A stretch of DNA of 64,000 nt, taken from the NCBI GenBank assembly GCA_037043015.1, contig CM073323.1, positions 23,464,758 through 23,528,757 of the forward strand, read 5' to 3'. Shown piece after piece: positions 24,972-35,013 of this stretch. Made by a program: the position numbers and the translations under genes. Every line of letters starts with the position of its first letter. Position 1 is the stretch's first letter. The stretch comes from Bryum argenteum (taxonomy: Eukaryota > Streptophyta > Bryopsida > Bryales > Bryaceae). A model generated the notes under the pieces. The model was not told the origin of the DNA. It saw only the letters and a list, made by a program, of their open reading frames with translations, and did no database searches.

Positions 24972-25889
24972 ATGGCCACAATTACAATGCACGAGTTTAC
25001 AGAGAGAACTAAGAATTTGGAATCTTGTATTGCTTTTGCTCAGGATTTGCAACTACTTCCAGTTAGGATGGATTGTGAAGCTTGTGGTATGGTTATGGGT
25101 AAAGTAAGAGAGAGAAGGAGGTTAGATGGTTTTATATGGAGATGTGGACGGGTTGGTTGTAGAAAAAAAAAATCTGCAAGAACGGGGACATTTTTTGAGA
25201 AATCCAAGTTAACCCTTCAACAAGCACTTACTCTAATGTATTGTTGGGCTACTAAAACGAGTCAAATGGTAGCTCTTGTCCATGGTAACATTGGAGATTC
25301 TCATACAACCGTAGATTGGTATAATTATTGTAGAGAAATTTGTTTATCATTAATAAATGATGAAGATGTGGATAGAATTGGAGGTGAAGGAAAAATAGTG
25401 GAGATTGATGAAAGTAAGTTTGGAAAAAGGAAGTATAATCGTGGTAGGCGAGTAGAAGGACAATGGGTTTTTGGAGGTGTCGAACGTGGATCGGATAATG
25501 TTTTTTTAACATGTGTCCCTAATCGAACAATGGAAACATTAGAAGAAATAATTGTAAAATTTGTCGAACCCGGAAGTACTATTATTATTAGCGATTGTTG
25601 GCGTGGTTATAACAGGGAGCGCTTGTGTTATTTAGGCTATTCGCACGAAACGGTGAATCACTCCTTACATTTTCGTGATCCAAATACGGGAGCGCATACT
25701 AATACCATCGAAGGAACATGGAGTGCGATAAAAACGTTCTTTACCGCAATATGGTACAAGAAAGAAACATTATAATAGTTATTTTGCGAATATCTATGGC
25801 GACGAAAGTATGTTCAAAATGTTGGTAGTGCATTTTTCACTTTAATAGAACATATTGTACAATATCATCCTATCCTTGGTCCGGTTTAA
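24972..25889 (+). CDS. ISXO2/IS1595-type (Merlin-like) transposase, left copy, one frameshift
   Basis: The N-terminal zinc ribbon uses CEAC, then WRCGRVGC. The DDE core shows Asp in VEIDESKFGKRKYNRGR, Asp in ISDCWRGYNRE and Glu in TNTIEGTWSA. This is the IS1016/IS1595 fold characteristic of Merlin elements. The start MATITMHEF at 24972 follows a long AT-rich leader. The frame breaks near 25728, where GCAGTAAAACG of the other copy reads GCGATAAAAACG, so the ORF stops early at 25775. The remainder (HYNSYF..EYLWRRKYVQNVG) continues to 25889. The difference is at a CAG and may be a sequencing error. The consensus protein is about 304 residues. Confidence 0.9.
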
Positions 25890-27156
25890 TAAATTAAAAA
25901 AATGACTTAACATTGTTAACCTTCAATCTTATTTTTTTCCAATTATGTAAAAAAATGATGTTGGAAGTTCAAATTAGGGAATGATTGGAAATATCATTCT
26001 TCACATATATAAATATAAATAAGAAATTTTAAATCCAAATACCTCGACCTAATAAAGTGGACGATCATAACTTCCTAATATGAGGAAAAAATTCATCATT
26101 CAATAAGTGTTTATTATTTTCAAAAATAAAATTACAAAGCAAATTTGATTATAATTTAGAAATTGAATGTTTTATATTCAACTTTTAAGTTCAAGAAATA
26201 GAAGTTGTCAAGTTTGTGAATTTTATGTTTTTAAACCTTGATTGAAAATTGATAATTATGATTGGCTTAAATTATATTTAGAAATAATAATATTTGTGCA
26301 TAAAAAAAAGAAGTTTAGACACTAAAGTTTTTAAAAACTAATCACAGACATGTACCCTTAAGTGTATGCTTAAGGGTTTAAAGTGGCAATAACGGCCAGT
26401 TAACCCCGTAAGAGCTCAACCAACCATTTTATGGTCGATTCCGATTTTTGAGGAGTTTTGAAAGACTAAAAAAAGATGTTTTGACATTTGGACTAGCTCT
26501 TATGGACCTTACAAAAGTATGGGATCATCAAAATTATTTTAGGAAAATGGGATCTATTTTTCCCGAATTACTTGGAAGTGGCTGAAGTGACCAAAACTTT
26601 AAATAATAGAGGAAAAATACAAAAGAGGGGACAAGAAATAATTTAAAATATTTAACAAGCAAATTTTACCTTGTTAAAATTATGGAAACGAAAAAATAAA
26701 TCATAGGACATACGGGTCTATAGGCTGGGTTTTACTTGCAAGTATTTAAAACCACCGAAACTTTGAAAAGTTGTAGAAAAATAGATAAATGGGTTGGGGA
26801 TAATTAACAATTTTATTTTCTAATATAAACCGTATGAAGGTGATGGAATGATAAAAATTCATAGGACTAATGCATCAATATTACATAGCCGATGTCCACA
26901 TTATATATCACTCTTTTAAAAATTGGTTATTTGTAGTCATCAAATTGCTTCAAAGAATATGTATTAATTCAATTAAAAAAATTACATACTTATTGCTTTT
27001 GTATTTCAAAGGTTTTGCTACAAATACAAATTTCAAATAATTGTAAGGAAGAAGGGTGTTTTTGTGTGTGCATCCCGTCTGGACATGACAATTTAGACAT
27101 GGAACTTGCTTGGAGGCTTATACATTGACTATTAACAAGGTATAAGGGCAAATCCT

Positions 27157-27280
27157 TTCAAGAGTTGACAAATGTTGTCCATTCAAGAGTTGACAAATGT
27201 TGCCCTTTCAAGAGTTGACAAATGTTGCCCTTTCAAGAGTTGACAAATGTTTGAACACAAAATCCTTTCAAGGGGTGACA
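27157..27280 (+). repeat. Minisatellite inside the Merlin element (about 27 bp x 5)
   Basis: The unit TTTCAAGAGTTGACAAATGT plus a short TGCCC-type linker is repeated about five times, with slight variants (GGGGTGACAAATGT in the last). The right-arm element carries the same array inverted at about 43405-43535 with the same number of units, so the array was already present before duplication. Confidence 0.85.
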
Positions 27281-28111
27281 AATGTATTTAGCCACATTGA
27301 ACTTCATATTGCCTTTTCGCAAGCCACAATAGCAAACATTTAAGTACTTTTAGAATTTATTGATGAACCATTTCACCACTTCATTTGAATTGATTAAAAA
27401 GTCTAAATAAGTTACAATTTCTCTTTCGGTGATCCTATCTCACTACCAAGCCTCCATAGAGCTTTAGGTCAAGTTTCATTCCTAGTTCAAAAAGTGAGAT
27501 CTTAAATATATGATTATTCATAACATGTAGGATCAAATAATGCAAACTATCCCATCTTGTAGTGCATGTTATTCTAATTTCATAACAATATTTTAATATT
27601 TTTTATGTTAATTTTGGATTTTGAATTGAATTTTAAGAGAAGCTTGAAAAATTATTTTTAAAATAATAACAATGATTATGACGAAATTAACCGTGCGGAT
27701 GTTATCTTCACATTGACATCTACAAATTTGATTTGTATATCAAGTCCATTTTCGTGATTCATGGACCATTTTATAACAAATCTTTGAAAACAATCTTGAA
27801 TAGGGACCATAAAGGGTTAAAGTAACAGTTTATCCAATTATAAAACATTATAAAACATGTGAAGCGTTCCGAGGACACAAGCTTCTTTTTGCTAAAATAG
27901 GAGAGGTGCAGAGGTGGCAGGGTCAGATTGGACTCCGATGCTGGATGCTGCATCGTCCGTCGAGACTCCTTCCTTCCAGCGAGGCTCTTCCTTCATCGAC
28001 GTTCAGTACCCTTCATCTTCCATCGAGCATGTCCCTCATCCGCTCCAAAAGGGTCACCCGGTGAAGTCTCCGGCAATGGCCTGGAGGTCGTCGATACTAC
28101 AGTCTACCCAT

Positions 28112-29495
28112 CTTGGTCTCTTCCTCCATGCTTCCCCACCCTTGCGATTTTGATGCTGTTAAACCAGGCTCCACTCTCGGTATTTTGCAGTCCGCCCAGA
28201 GCCTGCTCCTTCGAGGACATCGGTTCTGCATCTCACGTCCCCGGGCACGCCGAGCTTGCTGTTGGTTTCGGTCAACCGGCCTCTGAATTGTCAGATGGGC
28301 GACAAGAAGAAACCCCAACCTGGCGAGGATTGTGAGGGCGATGCGTGTCCTCTGGTTGGTCTGCGAGACCTTCCGGATGTCTGCCTTGCCGTGATCCTCT
28401 CCTGCTTGCCTCCGCGAGAAGTTGCGAGACTGGCGTGCGTGTGCCGTTCGTTCCGTGCAGCTTCCACCTATGACTCCGTCTGGGATCGCATCCTGCCTCC
28501 CAAGTACGTACTACAGAGAGTATACAGAGAGTATCTTGAGCTTGATCCGGATGCCGTTCCCTCGAGATTTGCCAGTAAGAAAGAGATCTTCGACCATCTC
28601 TGCCACCCGCTGGTGTTGGCGAACCGCACCAAGGTATTATGCGTTTCAAATCTGGTCGCTCGTTTCGCTTAAGAACCCTTCGTGACCTTGACAGCATGAT
28701 GTTTCATTTGAGAGCAGGCATTCTGGCTTGACCGCGACACCGGAGGCGTGTGCATGAGCATTGCAGCGAGGCCGACACCGGATGATGGCGGCGTACATGT
28801 CCTCGGTGGTGATGGGCGTTGTTGGGAGTGGGGCCCTGATGAAAACTCCTTGTACGTGCTTTTATACACAGTTTTTTCCTTCACTCACCTCTATGATGTA
28901 TCATTTGAGTGTACAGCACGTTTGAGATGATTTCACTTGGATTGATGACGATGTGCGATCTCGCAGATTTCCAAAAGTGGCACGGCTGAAGACTATTTGC
29001 TGGTTCGAAGCGAGAGGGGAGATGGAATGCTCGCTGCCGCCAGGGGCCTACACGTTCACGTGGCGACTGTGTCTAGCCGCGCTGGACAATTGGAAGGCGG
29101 AGCCAGTTCATTTCACGCTCTCCAAGAACAACGGGGAGAATATCGAGTGCAAGAGCTTCATAGACACCAGACCGGCCGTGGCGAGGCGGCCGGTGGAGCA
29201 GTTCCGACTGCCGACAATCCGGAGCCTAGACAACAGCTGGACGGAGTACGACGTGGGCGAGTTCTTGGTGGCAAAGGGAGAGGAAACATGCACACTCAAG
29301 TTCTCCATTAAAGCCATCCACATTGGAATGTGGAAGTCCGGCCTGTACCTGGATGGCGTCGTCATTCGGCCCACCGAGACCATCCCGCAGATGCAACCGC
29401 TCACCCAGATCCACTATTGCAATTCAACAATTCCGAAGAAGAGGAGGTATTGCAATTCAACAATTCCGAAGAAGAGGAGGATGTGCAAAGGGTGA
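28112..29495 (+). CDS. F-box/PP2 protein, spacer copy, chimeric 3' end
   Basis: Exons 28295-28633, 28718-28851 and 28967-29495 splice to 1002 nt (333 residues) with all frames intact. It has the F-box (DLPDVCLAVILSCLPP) and the full PP2 domain (FWLDRDTGG to GVVIRPTE). Upstream identity to the other PP2 copies starts only at 28112, directly against the Merlin element's end, so the native promoter is gone. Compared with copy 1 about 490 bp is deleted just before the ATG (after CCTCTGAAT), removing the leader intron. At 29405 the coding sequence runs into an LRR-kinase exon in a different frame and ends with a low-complexity tail ([10 protein letters not shown] twice) and a stop at 29493-29495. 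It could be functional if transcribed from transposon-end sequence. Confidence 0.85.
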
Positions 29496-29815
29496 TAAGA
29501 ATTGCTCTCATGTGCACTCAAATCGCAAGCACGAGCCGGCCTTCCATGGGCCAAATTGTCTCCATGTTGCAAAGAGATACACCATCGGATACGCAAGCGG
29601 CATTGTATGGTGGAGAGTACGAGATGCGGTTCGATGTATCAAAGTGGACGCAAACTGCAAATGCAAGTGGTCTTACTCCAGTTTCGGAGGAAAATGGATC
29701 AAGCTCCTCTTTGTATGGTTTCAGCAGCGAAAGCCGACATATCCTCCAAGACCACAACAGCTCTGGTGCAAATAGCATTAATCATATTGAACTTAGTGAC
29801 ATCCGAGGGCGGTAA
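29407..29815 (+). pseudogene. Detached 3' exon of LRR receptor-like kinase
   Basis: Encodes the kinase C-lobe end and tail of the receptor kinase ([32 protein letters not shown]) to the native stop at 29813-29815. It is identical to 63199-63571 apart from a 33-bp tandem duplication (29416-29448 and 29449-29481) that repeats [10 protein letters not shown] in frame. It lacks all upstream kinase sequence and is joined to PP2 exon 3 instead. It complements the 3'-truncated left-arm kinase gene that ends at 7442. Confidence 0.9.
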
Positions 29816-30244
29816 AGTCTTGTCAATGTAACTTCCATGGCAAATGTATATATAGCATAGCTTAGGCTGTTGAAAGTTCATCATGGCAAGCACTAGTCTA
29901 CTGCTATTTCACACAAATGTACAGACAGTAGTAGAGCTGTATAGAATGTTAATAGTAATCAAAGTAGAATAAATGCCAGATAATGTTTTTTTTTACTCTT
30001 AAGCGTCCCCAATATCAAACAATAATTTAGGTTGGAGTGACTGGACTGCTCTCAATGAGGCGTATCAGCACGGCAATGAAAGAAACACATTGAAAACGCG
30101 AAGAAGCAATTTTCAACAACAGTCTCTTATTCATGTGAACAAACATTCAGGAAGTGTACAAGACCCATGACATGAGACAATTATGCTACATGATTTTGTA
30201 CAAGCACTCGGAGAAGTATAAACAAGTTCAGTAATTTGATATCA
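29481..30244 (+). repeat. Exact 764-bp direct repeat of the window's right end
   Basis: This stretch is indel-free against 63237-64000, an offset of exactly 33,756 bp. It spans the end of the LRR-kinase exon, its 3' UTR and the start of the downstream intergenic DNA. The match reaches the end of the window, so the repeat probably continues beyond it. Confidence 0.9.
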
Positions 30245-30760
30245 CCTTGACAAAAGCCTTCATTTACAACAGATTGATTACACATGGAAGCAATTTGTAA
30301 CAATGGTCTCTTACTCATGTAAACGTAACATTCAGAAAGCATGTACCATGGCATGACGTTGTACGATCGCTCCCCGGAACCGCATTCAGAAATATCACAG
30401 CACCAAATACAACATATTGAAGACACAAAGAAGCACTTTGTAACAACGAGCTCTTGTTCGTGTACACAAACATGCACGAGGCCCACGGCACGAGGCAGTT
30501 ATGGTACATGGTACTGTACAAGTACTCTCCAGAAACAATAACCAAGAAATATCACAGCAACGAAAGCCTTTGATGACAATAGATTGAAGGAACAAAACAA
30601 GAAGCAGTTTATGTAGAAGAAACATTCAGGAAGCAGAACATGGGCTCATTTTAGCATGCAACAAGGATCTCTTATTCATGTAAACAAAGCATGCACAATG
30701 CTTCATTGCGAGGCAGTTATGGTACATGATATTGTACAATACACTCCCCGACCTACATGC
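30100..30760 (+). repeat. Degenerate tandem array, about four units, between kinase 3' UTR and ZIP gene
   Basis: Units starting near 30112, 30297, 30437 and 30657 share the order: AACAA..CTCTTATTCATGT, then ACAAACATTCA, then GAGGCAGTTATGGTACATG, then TTGTACAA.CACTC. Spacing varies between 140 and 220 bp. The array covers the region downstream of both the kinase (+) and ZIP (-) genes and holds no convincing ORF. Confidence 0.65.
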
Positions 30761-30942
30761 TCCGAATCTCTTCCTGGGAGGCAACTGGCAAAAGATATTT
30801 CGCAATCACACCATTCTCATCAGCCAGTTCACCGAGATGAGCGCACCTGTCTTGGCAGGACATCATCGATTCGTGCACGAATTAGTTCCCTGCTCAAACC
30901 GAGCAGGAGCAGCAGGAGAGCCAGGAAGAGCAGGTTGATCGA

Positions 30943-32660
30943 TCAGCCCCAGATCATGACAATGCCGATGAGGGAAGCGCCGAGCAAGGCAGCCAACCAT
31001 CGCCAAACAGGGCGGTTGAGCGCCACATTCTTGACTGGCGTGTATCCTTTGGCCAGCAAGTGGTTGATGGCAACGTAAATGAAGACTCCTGTGGCAATGC
31101 CCATGGAGAAAGCGTAGATCCAGTCGGCTGTTGCGCCCTCCGAGGTGGCGTCGATGATGATTCCAATCGCCACTCCGATCGGTGTGGAGATTGCGAATGC
31201 GAACGAGTAGAGTATGGTTTGTAGGAGTGGCCTGTTCGGCATCATTCGTAGGAGGGCGATTCCCATTGCTACTGCTGCGAATACCTTGTGCAGGGAGACT
31301 GTCCATAGCGCTTTCCATACATCACCTGTAGTTGCTGCAAAAGCGAAAAAAGTAACAAAATTAGTAATGTTATTATATCTTTCATGTAACAGAATTGAAA
31401 GTGTTTGCTAGTGATCTTCACATACTACATTTCAAGTTTTCAACTGTCAATACAAAGTACGACAACGGTGATACTTAAAAGTAGTTAACCTCTAATGAGG
31501 TGAGAATCAACCTGATTAAGAGCAATAATATCCATCCAAAACATAATAGCAGACGACACGAGAATTAATTGATACAAAAGCAATCGAGATTGCAACTGAA
31601 ATTACACGGAAACGAATACCGTAATACAAAACCATACTGCAATATTGATTCACATGATCAAGTCTACGAATGACAACAATTTAAAGTATTCAGATGAGAG
31701 AGATAGGCAATACAAAAAGCAACACGATACACAAAGAGAGCATTAATCAGATAAAACTACACAGGACTAAGAAACGTAATACAAAACCCTGCTGCAACAT
31801 TGATTGACACGATCAAATTTGAGAATGATAATAATTTCGAGAATTCGAACGAGAGACACAGACCTGCTACGCCAATACAGATAAACACAAGCAAAGCATC
31901 ATTCAAAACAAACCACACAGAAACAAAAACCGTGATACCAAACCCTATTACAGCATTGATCAAGTACCTGCAACGCCAATGGCAATGCCCTCGAAGACGG
32001 AATGGAAGCACAACGCCAAAATCAGCAAGAGCGCGTCACCAAGGTTAGCCGATTTCAACGCAGCCGCCTTCGTTTCCGCCACTGCAACCAACAATCAAAA
32101 AAGCCCATCAAACAACAAACTCAAAACCCTACAACTTGAACAAACAGAAACACATACAAGCTTCGCTTACAATTAGCAGCAGTCTCCACATCCGCAGTTG
32201 CGACTTTCGCATCAAGCTGCGAGCTCGCCCGACGATGCGCACGTTGAATGAAGACATCGGTAAGCATGGTAAGGAGGTACCCCACGACAGCCAGCATCTC
32301 GCTGTAACCATAATACGAGCCCGGCTTCAGGCGGCGAAACACGTCGTGCGAGTCACTAAGGAAGTGGATCATGGCGGTGGCTAAAAAGACCCCGCCTGCG
32401 AACTGGGTACCCAGCACGAGAAACGTCTCGTTCCATCGGAAGAAGTAGGGGGAGATTCCGGAGAGGAAAGTGGCGAAGAAGACGATGATGAGTGCGTAGA
32501 TTTTGGCCAGGATCAAGCTCTTCTCTCGGAGGTTTACTCCTTCGGGACCTTCGTGAGGGTGGCCTGCATGAGCTGATGCTAATGTGAGCTCCACCATTAG
32601 CCATACCAGCAACAGCATGCGCACCACTGCCAGGCGCTGCAATCCTCCTGTTCTCGCCAT
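30943..32660 (-). CDS. ZIP-family divalent metal transporter 1
   Basis: Exons complement(32171..32660), complement(31968..32081) and complement(30943..31334) splice to 996 nt, 331 residues, with consensus GT..AG introns. The N-terminus is a hydrophobic signal-like segment ([18 protein letters not shown]) followed by a His-containing lumenal stretch (HAGHPHEG). TM helices follow. The ZIP signature is present: [14 protein letters not shown] in TM4 and [15 protein letters not shown] in TM5, whose His residues line the metal path. The TM3-TM4 loop is short and poor in His. ZIP proteins move Zn, Fe or Mn into the cytosol across the plasma membrane or out of organelles. The substrate cannot be told from sequence here. 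Its paralogue lies 3.7 kb away in the same orientation. Confidence 0.93.
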
Positions 32661-33180
32661 CGCTGCTGGATGATCGGTGATCGGATTGGAAGGGATTATG
32701 GGTTGTTGCGAGCGAATGTGGATTGTGGGATGTCCAGCATTGTTGTGTACGTTGTGAGTTAAATGATGATTGTTTCGGGGACTTATGATTGTTTGATTGC
32801 TTGCTGCATGTGAGTGATGGCGTTGTTGTTGGAGGCGGTGAGAGGAGGGGAGGTAGTACAAGAGTCTAGAAGTCTGGTTGTACTGCGTAGTACAAAAGGA
32901 TAAGTTAAGACTTCCGTTCTTGGGTTGCTTGTACTGCCCCGGCCTTTCCTCGTTTAGTTCTCGTTTGCTTACATCCGTCCTTCTTATTGGTAAAGTATTC
33001 CGTTCTTCGGTGAGTGACTTTTGCCATTTTGGCAAAATGAAAGGTCTCTTCACACTTGCATTGCGGTGTTTGGGTTTTGGATAATAATTGTTTTCTTCAC
33101 AAAATAGAGAGGAGAGAAGAGAAACTCATAATAATTTTGTCATTTTAAGAGCAACTTTAGATCAATTCAATCTTCTTCAT
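32661..33180. promoter_or_regulatory. ZIP1 upstream region
   Basis: Leader and promoter DNA of the ZIP1 gene (transcribed to the left). The open frame on the minus strand continues upstream of the chosen Met to 33053, but the added residues are Asn/His/Gln-rich and unlike a ZIP N-terminus, so the start at 32660 is preferred. No element recognised. Confidence 0.4.
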
Positions 33181-33182
33181 TA

Positions 33183-33642
33183 CATTCCGTGTCCCATTAT
33201 AATTGTTTAGTAGATTCTCTCAGATAGATAGATAGAAACTCCGGTCCCTTTCTAAGGGGCGGGCGTGAATGAAGTGTCCGTTCGTAATGCTAATATCCCG
33301 ATGGCCACCGGACAAGGGGAAATTGGAACAATACTACTTCCCCCTCTCGAGGGTGGACACTATAACAACGCTAGTTTTTAGCCTAGTTACTAATGCCTTG
33401 AAGATACTTGACATAGTATCCCCACAAAGGGCTTTGAGGTACCCATACAACAAGGTCCAAAGACCCCCACAATAGTTGGGTGGACTACGCCGGCATGGGA
33501 AATAGAACCCACAACCTCCTCATTGGGGGCCTAAGCCCTTACCACCAAGCTAAGGCTTGTGGTGCCTGTAGATTCTCTCAAATCTATCTCATGAGGTAGA
33601 TTATAGAGAATTTACTCGTCGATTATAATGGGACTGAGGGAG
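33183..33642. mobile_element. Stowaway-like MITE, split by a SINE
   Basis: Left end CATTCCGTGTCCCATTATAAT and right end (reverse complement) CTCCCTCAGTCCCATTATAAT form imperfect terminal inverted repeats of the classic plant Stowaway/Tc1-mariner type, flanked by TA on both sides (33181-33182 and 33643-33644). Removing the inserted SINE and one copy of its target duplication leaves a MITE of about 102 bp whose halves (TAGATTCTCT / AGAGAATTTA) can fold as a hairpin. It encodes nothing and would need a mariner transposase in trans. Confidence 0.75.
33223..33567 (-). mobile_element. tRNA-derived SINE with 13-bp target duplication
   Basis: The 345-bp insertion is bounded by GTAGATTCTCTCA at 33210-33222 and 33568-33580. 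On the minus strand, RNA polymerase III promoter boxes are recognisable near the 5' end: box A TAGCTTGGTGGTAAG (about 33539-33553) and box B GTGGGTTCTATTTCC (33498-33512), spaced as in a tRNA. The 3' end carries a short TATC simple repeat. No ORF. This fits a plant SINE mobilised by LINE machinery. It is the youngest event at this spot because it splits the MITE. Confidence 0.78.
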
Positions 33643-33644
33643 TA

Positions 33645-34080
33645 TTTATGAACTTCTATCTTTTGTGGATCAATCAATGTTTTATTAATCGAGGAAAGGC
33701 ATAGAAGGAGACATGCTTAGTAAAACGATTGTTGTATTATGATTTTGATTCTTAAAGTTGAAGAATAATATGGGATGAAAAAATATATACCATAAGTAAA
33801 GGAGTACAGGTATGGAATGACAACATGCATCAACCCCTAAAGTTCTTGAAAAGCTAAAATGGCTTTTTGCGATCTTGGGTAGCCTAGATGAAGGGGCTTA
33901 AAGTAATAATTTTCTTTAAGACTTTTATCTGGACAGGTGCTCCATGTACTGCAAAGTATATGTAGTAAAATTTGCAAAACTAAACTCCAATTTTAGAACC
34001 TTCCCAAGTTCCGCAAGTATACAGAAAATAATCTTTTCCAGAGAGTAAACGGGGATTTCAACGACATTACCCAAACAACC
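33645..34080. other. Intergenic, nothing recognised
   Basis: AT-rich sequence between the MITE and the pyrimidine tract. No gene, repeat or RNA identified. Confidence 0.4.
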
Positions 34081-34256
34081 TCTTCTCTTCTCTTCTCGCT
34101 TTCTTTCTTTTTTCGATTTTTTTTTTTTTCTTTTTTCTTTTTTCTTTTCTTTTTTCTTTTTTCCTTATCTTTCTGACAATCAATGTATAATCGATTAATG
34201 AATGTATTATCAATTAATGAATGTATCATCAATTAATCAATGTTTTATCAATTAAG
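34080..34256 (+). repeat. Polypyrimidine tract followed by a 19-20-bp tandem repeat
   Basis: A C/T-only tract with TTTTTTC units (about 34080-34170) is followed by four copies of AATGTATTATCAATTAATG with one to three changes each (about 34181-34256). Probably polymorphic low-complexity DNA. Confidence 0.75.
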
Positions 34257-34656
34257 AAATACATCTGTACCGAAGTAGCTGGCCCAAACAACTCAGACCT
34301 CTATCATTCTTCCTTCCTTGCAAACCATCAAGGTAAACTGAAAACAGGAAGATAAGACCACCTCAAGGAAGCAATGTGTTGTGAACTGCAACAACGACAA
34401 GTTTAGTCCACCGCAACTTTGGAACACTCAAGAGTCAACTACGAAACTTCGCAACAGGTGGTTCACTCCGAGAGGATCGCAGTATAAGACAACAATTGTA
34501 CTACGCAAAACCCAAGATGGAAGCAAAAAGCGGCAAAATCAAGTACAATATAGAATAAGAAAGTATCAAACTATGTACTTCCCAGCAGTACAGAACAGTA
34601 CAGTACAAGGGGAGTTGGTATGATGTACACTCGCATCTCCACTCGGACATGAAAAA

Positions 34657-35013
34657 CTAGCAAAACGACCTCCCAGCTGATGACCCGGAGCTAGCAGCTT
34701 TTCTCACAATATCAGTCTGTGTGGCTCTATGTTTGCTCATGGGGCGGAGACTTTCGAAAGGCAAGCGGGCGGGGACTTGTGAAACGAGTGTGCAGTGTTG
34801 TGGGGGAAGCGTGGATGGCGTCGAACAGCGTGTGTCTGTGAAGCTTACTTTTTCCTGCATTGCTCGCCTTTGGCGGCGAGGAGCCTGGTCAAGATGCCAA
34901 GTGGGAGGACGTTGACATGCTTCTTGTCTCAATAAAAAGTAAAGAAACCAAAGCTCCGCATGGAAAAATTCTACGTCGTAACATTCTAATTCCGGCACTT
35001 CTTGAGCAGTCAC
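34657..35013 (-). CDS. Possible terminal exon of an unidentified gene
   Basis: A minus-strand frame ends with RLPFESLRPMSKHRATQTDI and then VRKAASSGSSAGRSFC and a stop. Composition (Ser/Arg/Pro-rich, GC-richer than its surroundings) suggests real coding sequence, with a probable splice acceptor near 34890 before APRRQRRAMQEK. I recognise no family and see no partner exons nearby, so it could equally be a chance ORF or a gene remnant. Confidence 0.3.
   Translation of the reverse strand: MTAQEVPELECYDVEFFHAELWFLYFLLRQEACQRPPTWHLDQAPRRQRRAMQEKVSFTDTRCSTPSTLPPQHCTLVSQVPARLPFESLRPMSKHRATQTDIVRKAASSGSSAGRSFC

Larger units (their letters stand above)
24073..28108 (+). mobile_element. Merlin/IS1595-like DNA transposon, left-arm copy
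   Basis: A 4.04-kb element. One end opens AGGGACACATGTAGCAGAAG at 24073 and the other, read inward from 28108, opens GGTAGACTGTAGTATCGACG. Both share CGACCTCC and, further in, CGGGTGACCC, forming an imperfect terminal inverted repeat of roughly 65 bp. The 9-bp target duplication is complete on the left (CATCGAGTC). On the right only CAT survives (28109-28111) before an abrupt switch to PP2 upstream sequence. The core is very AT-rich and non-coding apart from the transposase, while the terminal about 200 bp on each side are GC-rich. The complete copy with both target duplications is at 42578-46596. Confidence 0.82.

Noticed and set aside
24972..25889. Bacterial insertion sequence or contaminant
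   Set aside because: The transposase is IS1595-related, but the element sits in a plant SufB exon with a 9-bp duplication, is 4 kb long, AT-rich and without bacterial codon use or neighbours. A eukaryotic Merlin-like element explains it.
27157..27280. Regularly spaced repeat resembling a CRISPR array
   Set aside because: Units are contiguous with no unique spacers, the sequence is plant nuclear DNA, and the array lies inside a transposon. It is a minisatellite.
32661..33053. N-terminal extension of ZIP1
   Set aside because: The frame is open, but the extra residues are low complexity (Asn/His/Gln/Pro) and the Met at 32660 directly precedes the typical ZIP signal segment.
33480..33567. A tRNA gene on the minus strand
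   Set aside because: Box A and box B are present, but there is no acceptor-stem pairing that I can find, the sequence extends 250 bp further, and 13-bp target duplications bound the whole unit. A tRNA-derived SINE fits better.
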